Positions 6,999 to 11,227 of a stretch of 11,227 nt of DNA are shown piece by piece. Origin of the DNA: JBJXGF01 sp046153015 (GTDB lineage: Bacteria; Actinomycetota; Acidimicrobiia; Acidimicrobiales; CAIXPF01); NCBI GenBank assembly GCA_046153015.1, contig JBJXGF010000301.1, positions 1 to 11,227 on the forward strand. Direction: 5' to 3'. The first letter of the stretch is position 1; each line of letters begins with the position of its first letter. Both the position numbers and the translations under genes were made by a program. Under the pieces are notes generated by a model, which made no database searches, was not told where the DNA came from, and saw only the letters and a list, made by a program, of their open reading frames with translations.

Positions 6999-7288
6999 CC
7001 TGCGCTCAGCGGTCGAGCCCGACGCCGGAATCGCCGCCGAGTTTGGAAGCGGGCCCCGCGGACCAGTGTGAACTGGTGAGAATCGCCGCTACAAAGGTGG
7101 GGTCGGCGGACGAAACGGCCGCTTCTTGCGCGTTCGGCGGCGCCGAAACGATCGGCGGCGCACACCCGAGGGCTCTCGGCCAGCACATCGGCGACTGGGC
7201 GGTCGCCGCACGGGCCGGGAGCGAGCGCGTCGGCGGCCAGGCTCGAACCGGGCTGACTGCGGCGTCAACGGACAGAAGGTGAGGATGG
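6999..7288 (+). other. 290-bp non-coding leader upstream of the UDP-glucose dehydrogenase gene
   Basis: No convincing gene lies here on either strand, and base composition is less extreme than in the flanking genes. It contains four small hairpins. (1) ACCAGT/ACTGGT, 7062-7067 with 7072-7077, a 6-bp stem capped by GTGA (GNRA type). (2) 7131-7138 with 7142-7150, an 8-bp stem with one bulged A and a 3-nt loop. (3) 7141-7146 with 7152-7157, a 6-bp stem that shares bases with (2), so the two exclude each other. (4) CCGAG/CTCGG, 7166-7179. The last stretch before the start is purine-rich with a good ribosome site. TACAAA (7090-7095) is a poor -10 candidate. It may hold the promoter and a structured 5' UTR; no known riboswitch was recognised. 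Confidence 0.4.
7276..7284 (+). promoter_or_regulatory. Ribosome binding site of the UDP-glucose dehydrogenase gene
   Basis: AAGGTGAGG ends 4 nt before the ATG at 7289 and is a clear purine-rich Shine-Dalgarno stretch. It supports 7289 over the out-of-frame ATG at 7285. It contrasts with the SD-less starts of prpE and the LCP gene. Confidence 0.65.
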
Positions 7289-8557
7289 ATGGCAAAGATC
7301 GCGGTGATCGGCACCGGGTACGTGGGGCTCACAACGGGGGCCTGCTTCGCTCACCTCGGCCATGAGGTGATCTGCGCCGACATCGACGAGCGCAAGATCG
7401 CCCGGCTGAACCGGGGCGAGGTCCCGATCCTCGAGCCGGGACTCGACCGGATCATCGACGAGGGGGTCAAGTCGGGCCGGCTGCGGTTCGTCCTGGGGGC
7501 GGCCAACGCCGCCCGGGAGTGCGAGTTCAACTATCTCTGCGTGCCGACGCCGCAGGGCCCCGACGGCGCCGCCGACCTCTCCTACATCGAGACCGCCGCC
7601 CGCGAGATCGGCCCGGTGCTGCCCTCCGAGGCGGTGGTGGTGAACAAGTCGACCGTGCCGGTCGGCTCCACCCGGGTGGTGGAGCGCGCCCTCGACCGGG
7701 CCGACGTGCACGTGGTGTCCAACCCCGAGTTCCTGCGCGAGGGCTCCGCCGTGTCGGACTTCCTGCACCCCGATCGGGTGGTGATCGGCGCCGACGACCA
7801 GTCCGCCGCGGTTCGGGTCGCCGCGCTCTACGTGGGGGTGCCCGCCCCGCTCATGGTCACCGACCCGGCCTCCGCCGAGACCATCAAGTACGCCTGCAAC
7901 GCGTTCCTGGCCACCAAGCTCAGCTTCGTGAACGCCGTCGCGGCGGTGTGCGAGGCGGTCGGCGCCGACGTGAACGACGTGGTGCTCGGCATGGGGTACG
8001 ACCGCCGCATCGGCCATGAGTTCCTCAAGCCCGGCCCCGGGTGGGGCGGCTCGTGCTTCCCGAAGGACACGTTGGCGATGATCCGCATCGCCGAGGACGG
8101 CGGGTACGACTTCGACCTCCTGAAGGGCGTGGTCGAGGTCAACATCCAGCAGTTCGAGCGGGTCACCTCGAAGGTGGCGGAGATGGCCGGCGGCTCGGTG
8201 AAGGGGGTGCGGATCGCCTGCTGGGGCCTCACCTTCAAGGCCCGCACCGACGACCTCCGCGAGTCCCCCGCGCTCGAGATCATCGGCCGCCTCGTCCGGG
8301 AGGGCGCCGAGGTCGTGGCCTTCGACCCCGCGATCAAAGAGCTCGACGGCATCGACGTGAGCCCGGACCCCTACGCTTGCTGCGAGGGCGCCGAGGTGTT
8401 GGTGGTGTTGACCGAGTGGGACGAGTTCCGTTGGCTCGACATGGACAAGGTGGCCGAGGTGATGGCCACGCCGAAGGTGGTCGACGCCCGCAACCTGCTC
8501 GACCGGGCCGCGCTGCGCCGGCGCGGGTTCGACTACGCCGGCATCGGCCGCAGCTGA
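7289..8557 (+). CDS. ugd: UDP-glucose 6-dehydrogenase
   Basis: This cytoplasmic enzyme oxidises UDP-glucose to UDP-glucuronate in two NAD-dependent steps. The 422-residue protein is full length for the family. It has the Rossmann motif GTGYVGL at 8-14, ADID at 30-33 ending the second strand (NAD ribose site), NKSTVPVGST at 119-128, NPEFLREGSAVSDFLHPDRVVIG at 145-167, the helix with K200 and K210 (ETIKYACNAFLATKLSFVN), and the active-site motif GWGGSCFPKD with catalytic Cys256 and Asp260. The C-terminal UDP-binding domain contains CWGLTFKARTDDLRESPA (311-328) and LTEWDEF (374-380). UDP-mannose or UDP-N-acetylglucosamine dehydrogenases are relatives, but the overall motif set and the adjoining UDP-glucuronate decarboxylase make UDP-glucose the most likely substrate. 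It is probably co-transcribed with the next gene, 40 bp downstream. Confidence 0.94.
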   Translation: MAKIAVIGTGYVGLTTGACFAHLGHEVICADIDERKIARLNRGEVPILEPGLDRIIDEGVKSGRLRFVLGAANAARECEFNYLCVPTPQGPDGAADLSYIETAAREIGPVLPSEAVVVNKSTVPVGSTRVVERALDRADVHVVSNPEFLREGSAVSDFLHPDRVVIGADDQSAAVRVAALYVGVPAPLMVTDPASAETIKYACNAFLATKLSFVNAVAAVCEAVGADVNDVVLGMGYDRRIGHEFLKPGPGWGGSCFPKDTLAMIRIAEDGGYDFDLLKGVVEVNIQQFERVTSKVAEMAGGSVKGVRIACWGLTFKARTDDLRESPALEIIGRLVREGAEVVAFDPAIKELDGIDVSPDPYACCEGAEVLVVLTEWDEFRWLDMDKVAEVMATPKVVDARNLLDRAALRRRGFDYAGIGRS

Positions 8558-8579
8558 GCGCCCCGCCCCGCACCCGAAC

Positions 8580-8584
8580 AGGAG
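8580..8584 (+). promoter_or_regulatory. Ribosome binding site of the UDP-glucuronate decarboxylase gene
   Basis: AGGAG lies 13 nt before the ATG at 8598, farther than the usual 5-9 nt. The spacer contains the dyad CTGAG-C-CTCAG (8586-8596), too tight to fold as a hairpin by itself. The long spacing may lower translation of this gene. Confidence 0.4.
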
Positions 8585-8597
8585 CCTGAGCCTCAGC

Positions 8598-9533
8598 ATG
8601 GCGCGCATCGTGGTAACGGGAGGGGCGGGCTTTCTCGGCTCGCATCTCTGCGATCTCCTTCACGGCCGGGGCGACGAGGTCGTCGCCGTCGACAGCCTCC
8701 TCACCGGGAGCCTCGCCAACATCGAGCACCTCCGGTCCTCGGACCGGTTCAGCTTCATCCACCACGACGTGAGCACCCACCTCGACGTCACGGGTCCGGT
8801 CGACTCGGTGCTGCACTTCGCCAGCCCGGCCTCGCCGAAGGACTACCTGGAGATGCCGATCCAGACCCTGAAGGTCGGCAGCCTCGGCACCCACAACTGC
8901 CTCGGCCTGGCCCGCGCCAAGAACGCGAAGTTCTTCCTGGCCTCGACCTCGGAGGTGTACGGCGACCCGCTGGTGCATCCCCAGGTGGAGTCCTACTGGG
9001 GTCACGTGAACCCGATCGGGCCCCGCGGGGTGTACGACGAGGCGAAGCGCTTCGCCGAGGCGCTCACGATGGCGTACCACCGCGCCCGCGACGTCGACGT
9101 GCGGATCGTGCGGATCTTCAACACCTACGGCGAACGGATGCGGCCCGCCGACGGGCGGGTGGTGTCGAACCTGCTGGTGCAGGCGCTGCGGGGCCAGCCG
9201 CTCACCGTGTACGGCGTCGGGGAGCAGACCCGCAGCTTCTGCTACGTGGCCGATCTCGTGCGCGGGATCGTGGGGCTGCTCGACTCGGACTACGTGGGCC
9301 CGATGAACATCGGCAACCCGGGCGAGTTCACGATGAACGAGCTGGCCAAGCTGGTGATCGAGGTGACCGGCTCGGACTCCGACATCGTGTACAAGCCGCT
9401 GCCGATCGACGATCCCGGTCAGCGCAAGCCCGACATCTCGCTGGCCCAGCGGGTGCTCGGCTGGACGCCCGAGGTCGCCCTGCGTGAGGGCCTCACCCGC
9501 ACGGCGGCGTATTTCCGCTCCGTGATCGGGTAG
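8598..9533 (+). CDS. uxs: UDP-glucuronate decarboxylase (UDP-xylose synthase), SDR family
   Basis: It converts UDP-glucuronate to UDP-xylose and CO2 using bound NAD, in the cytoplasm. The 311-residue protein is an extended short-chain dehydrogenase: GGAGFLGSHL at 8-17 (NAD binding), HFASPASPKDYL at 73-84, LASTSEVYGDP at 114-124 with catalytic-type Thr117/Ser118 and Glu119, YDEAK at 146-150 (Tyr/Lys pair), RIFNTYGERMRPADGRVVSN at 172-191, GEQTRSFCYV at 208-217, NIGNPGEFTM at 237-246 and DDPGQRKPDIS at 271-281. SPASPKDYL, the GERMRPADGRVVSN block and GEQTRSFCYV are characteristic of UDP-xylose synthases rather than UDP-glucose 4-epimerases or dTDP-glucose 4,6-dehydratases. The preceding gene makes its substrate, so the pair is a complete UDP-glucose to UDP-xylose route. 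The ATG start places the Rossmann loop at the normal distance from the N-terminus. Confidence 0.93.
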   Translation: MARIVVTGGAGFLGSHLCDLLHGRGDEVVAVDSLLTGSLANIEHLRSSDRFSFIHHDVSTHLDVTGPVDSVLHFASPASPKDYLEMPIQTLKVGSLGTHNCLGLARAKNAKFFLASTSEVYGDPLVHPQVESYWGHVNPIGPRGVYDEAKRFAEALTMAYHRARDVDVRIVRIFNTYGERMRPADGRVVSNLLVQALRGQPLTVYGVGEQTRSFCYVADLVRGIVGLLDSDYVGPMNIGNPGEFTMNELAKLVIEVTGSDSDIVYKPLPIDDPGQRKPDISLAQRVLGWTPEVALREGLTRTAAYFRSVIG

Positions 9534-9538
9534 ATCCT

Positions 9539-9569
9539 CCCGCCCGGCGCGCCGCCGGCGCCGGGCGGG
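9539..9569 (+). terminator. Strong GC hairpin after the UDP-xylose synthase gene
   Basis: Positions 9539-9550 pair perfectly with 9558-9569, a 12-bp all-G/C stem with a 7-nt loop, beginning 5 nt after the stop codon. There is no T tract. It is the strongest simple hairpin I noticed and probably ends or attenuates the dehydrogenase/decarboxylase transcript before the glycosyltransferases. Confidence 0.5.
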
Positions 9570-9575
9570 GCGTGG

Positions 9576-9581
9576 AAGACT
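9576..9581 (+). promoter_or_regulatory. Possible -10 element of the first glycosyltransferase gene
   Basis: AAGACT ends 8 nt before the GTG at 9590, the same position as TATCCT before prpE and TAGCCT before the LCP gene, but its first base is not T. It lies just after the hairpin at 9539-9569. The match is weak and is supported mainly by position. Confidence 0.22.
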
Positions 9582-9589
9582 CTCCGGCC

Positions 9590-10684
9590 GTGGCGCTGCG
9601 GGCTGCGGTGGTCGTGGAGCAGTGCTGGCACCGGGTGCCCGGCGGCACCGCAGCGGCGGCGGTGGAGACCGCCGCCGCGCTGAGCCTGCTCCCCGGCATC
9701 GAGCAGATCGGGGTGAGCGCCGCCCACCGCAACCCGCCGGCGCCCGCCTTCCGCCTGCCGATCCCCGTGCGGGCGGCGCCGCTGCCCCGCCTCGCCCTCT
9801 ACGAGGCGTGGCACGTGCTGCGCCGCCCGGCGCTCGAGCGCTTCGTCGGCCCGGTCGACGTGATCCACGCCACCGGCTGGGCGATCCCGCCGCGCCGGGC
9901 GCCCCTCGTGGCGACCGTGCACGACCTGGCGTTCCTCGACCACCCGGAGCAGTACAGCGCGAAGGGGCGGCGGCTGTTCCGCCAGGCGCTGGAGCTGATC
10001 GCCGCCGAGGCGGACCTCGTGCTGTGCTCCTCCCGGGCCACCCTCGAGCGGGCGGCGGCCGCCGGGCTCGACCGGGCCCGCCTGCGCCACGCGCCGCTCG
10101 GGGTGCGGGTGCGGCCGGCGCCGCCCGAGCTGGTGGCCGCCACGCTCGCCCGCCATCGCCTCTGCCGGCCCTTCGTGCTGGCGGTCGGCACGATCGAGCC
10201 CCGCAAGAACCTGCCGGCGCTGATCGACGCGTTCCGCCGGCTCGGCCGGCGCGACCTCGACCTCGTGCTGGTCGGGCCGCTCGGCTGGGGGCCCGACGTG
10301 CGCCCGCTGCTCGCCGGCCTGGAGGGCCAGGTGCGCCTGCTCGGCTGGCGCCCGGCCGACGAGCGCGACGCGCTCTACGCGGCCGCCGCCGTGTTCTGCT
10401 ACCCCAGCCTCCTCGAGGGCTTCGGCCTGCCCGTGCTCGAGGCGCTGGCCCAGGCCGCCCCGGTCGTCACCTCCGCCGGCGCCGCCACCGAGGAGGCGGC
10501 AGGCGCAGCGGCGCTGCTGGTGGACCCCCACGAACCGGCGGCGATCGCCGCCGGGCTCGCCGAGGCCCTCGACGACCCGGCGGTGGCCGCCCGCCTGCGC
10601 GCCGCCGGGCCCGCGCAGGCCGCCCGCTTCACCTGGGAGCGCACCGCGGCGACGGTGGCGGCCGCCTACCGGGAGCTGGTGTGA
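9590..10684 (+). CDS. Glycosyltransferase, GT4-like (GT-B fold)
   Basis: The 364-residue product looks like a family 4 retaining glycosyltransferase that adds a sugar from a nucleotide donor to a glycan or lipid acceptor at the inner membrane face. The N-terminal acceptor domain contains VVEQCWHRVPGGTA and VHDLAFLDHPEQYS (about 110-123). The C-terminal donor domain has GTIEPRKN (200-207), LVLVGPLGWG (about 225-234) and the E-x7-E motif EGFGLPVLE (276-284). No signal peptide or transmembrane helix is seen. An alternative GTG at 9572 adds six residues; I prefer 9590 because 9572 lies 2 nt after a strong hairpin that would hide any ribosome site, and 9590 starts just before the first beta strand. 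Donor and acceptor cannot be read from sequence; UDP-xylose or UDP-glucuronate are suggested by the neighbours, while similarity to GDP-mannose-using GT4 enzymes is also possible. Confidence 0.88.
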   Translation: MALRAAVVVEQCWHRVPGGTAAAAVETAAALSLLPGIEQIGVSAAHRNPPAPAFRLPIPVRAAPLPRLALYEAWHVLRRPALERFVGPVDVIHATGWAIPPRRAPLVATVHDLAFLDHPEQYSAKGRRLFRQALELIAAEADLVLCSSRATLERAAAAGLDRARLRHAPLGVRVRPAPPELVAATLARHRLCRPFVLAVGTIEPRKNLPALIDAFRRLGRRDLDLVLVGPLGWGPDVRPLLAGLEGQVRLLGWRPADERDALYAAAAVFCYPSLLEGFGLPVLEALAQAAPVVTSAGAATEEAAGAAALLVDPHEPAAIAAGLAEALDDPAVAARLRAAGPAQAARFTWERTAATVAAAYRELV

Positions 10685-11227
10685 GGGTCGGGGTGAACCT
10701 GCTGTGGCTCACGCCCGGCGTGGTGGGCGGCAGCGAGGAGTACACGGTGCGCACGCTGCTGGCCCTGGCCGAGGCCGACCCGGCCGATCTCGAGCTGACC
10801 CTGTTCGCGCAGGGTGAGCTGGCGCGCGTCCACCCGCGGCTCGCGGCGGCGTTCCCGACCGTGGCGGTCGAGCTCGACGGGAGACGAAAGGCGCTGCGGG
10901 TCGCGGCCGAATCGACCTGGCTGGCCGCCCAGGCCCGGCGCCGTCGGATCGAGCTGCTGCACCACGCCGGCGGGGTCGCCCCGCCGGGCTGTCGCACCCC
11001 GTACGCGCTCACGATCCACGACCTGCAGCCGCTCGAACGGCCCGAGCAGTTCTCGGCCGCCAAGCGCCGCTACCTCGCCGCCCTCCTGCCGCGCTCGGCC
11101 CGCCGGGCCCGGCTCGTGCTCACCCCGAGCGCCCACGCGGCGGCGGCGGTCACCCGGCTCTTGGGCGTGCCCGCCGCCCGCCCCGCGGTGGTGCCCCACG
11201 GCGGGGCCGCCGCGCCCGGCCCGGCGG
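10681..11227 (+). CDS. Glycosyltransferase, GT4-like (N-terminal part, cut by window end)
   Basis: The frame is open for 182 codons to the window edge, with strong GC third-position bias. It begins VRVGVNLLWLTPGVVGGSEEY, the usual first strand and Gly-rich loop of GT-B glycosyltransferases, and continues with IHDLQPLERPEQFSAAKRRY (about 113-132) and LVLTPSAHAAAAVTRLLGV (145-163). The donor-binding half and the E-x7-E motif lie outside. The HDL...PEQ(Y/F)SA...LVL..S block closely matches the preceding glycosyltransferase, so the two are probably paralogues. The GTG start overlaps the previous stop as GTGA, and GGGAG (10671-10675) sits 5 nt upstream inside the previous gene, so translation is coupled. 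Likely a second sugar-adding step in the same polymer. Confidence 0.85.
   Translation, partial: MRVGVNLLWLTPGVVGGSEEYTVRTLLALAEADPADLELTLFAQGELARVHPRLAAAFPTVAVELDGRRKALRVAAESTWLAAQARRRRIELLHHAGGVAPPGCRTPYALTIHDLQPLERPEQFSAAKRRYLAALLPRSARRARLVLTPSAHAAAAVTRLLGVPAARPAVVPHGGAAAPGPA

Noticed and set aside
7105..7160. Two ACGA motifs suggesting a mini-ykkC (guanidine-II) riboswitch
   Set aside because: The first ACGA is not in a tetraloop closed by a stem, and the second sits in a 5-nt loop (AACGA). A sugar-nucleotide gene is also the wrong context.
7235..7258. GGCTCGAACC, resembling a tRNA T-arm (minus strand GGTTCGAGCC)
   Set aside because: The flanking bases do not form a 5-bp T-stem, and I found no matching acceptor stem or anticodon arm at the right distances on either strand.
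4763..7282. Open frame of 839 codons overlapping prpE, the LCP gene and the leader
   Set aside because: It is an alternate frame of two well-supported genes; the translation is an Arg/Gly/Pro-rich string without domains. It crosses gene boundaries, as expected of a shadow.
7097..7282. Possible 61-codon upstream ORF in the leader before UDP-glucose dehydrogenase, starting GTG
   Set aside because: Third-position GC is roughly 80 percent by my count, well below the neighbouring genes, and the peptide has no recognisable motif or Shine-Dalgarno. Best treated as non-coding unless ribosome profiling shows otherwise.
9419..10531. Minus-strand frame of 370 codons over the glycosyltransferase and the end of the UDP-xylose synthase
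   Set aside because: It is an antisense shadow: low-complexity Arg/Gly/His-rich product without motifs, spanning two convincing plus-strand genes and the hairpin between them.
1..11227. CRISPR arrays, insertion sequences, direct-repeat attachment sites, defence or toxin-antitoxin genes
   Set aside because: No regularly spaced repeats, transposase or integrase motifs, terminal inverted repeats or tRNA-linked repeats were seen, and every gene has a housekeeping or envelope-type assignment.

Overview
The window is very GC-rich DNA with strongly GC-biased third codon positions and several starts that lack a Shine-Dalgarno. Its gene content (LCP protein with a LytR_C domain, two-domain biotin carboxylase/BCCP subunit, PrpE-type ligase) fits a high-GC actinobacterium. 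An Acidimicrobiia-like lineage is my guess from general knowledge; there is no rRNA or marker gene to confirm it. I found no tRNA, rRNA, insertion sequence, CRISPR array or other mobile element. Eight genes are supported; the first and last are cut by the window edges.

Left block (1-3419), acyl-CoA carboxylation. On the minus strand a biotin carboxylase/biotin carrier alpha subunit (2592-820) is followed 2 bp later by a multi-pass membrane protein that runs off the left edge (817-1), possibly a GT-C glycosyltransferase. Diverging from the carboxylase is a biotin-protein ligase (birA, plus strand), the enzyme that would biotinylate its carrier domain. The two starts are 5-17 bp apart around the palindrome CCATATGG.

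Middle (3564-5486), plus strand: a propionyl-CoA synthetase-type ligase (prpE). Beside the carboxylase, this suggests propionate -> propionyl-CoA -> methylmalonyl-CoA. No carboxyltransferase (beta) subunit or mutase is in view.

Right block (5535-11227), plus strand, is an envelope-glycan region. It holds an LCP glycopolymer transferase, a 290-bp structured leader, UDP-glucose 6-dehydrogenase and UDP-glucuronate decarboxylase (together UDP-glucose -> UDP-glucuronate -> UDP-xylose), then two related GT4-like glycosyltransferases, the second starting on a GTGA overlap. The likely theme is making a xylose- or glucuronate-containing polymer and attaching it to the wall; the polymer itself is inferred.

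Non-coding features are modest. TA-rich hexamers sit 7-8 nt before several SD-less start codons, which suggests leaderless transcription. GC-rich hairpins follow prpE and the decarboxylase, and mutually exclusive hairpins lie in the leader before the dehydrogenase. I see no convincing evidence of a wholly new system; the best leads are the envelope cluster with its leader and the compact birA/carboxylase junction.
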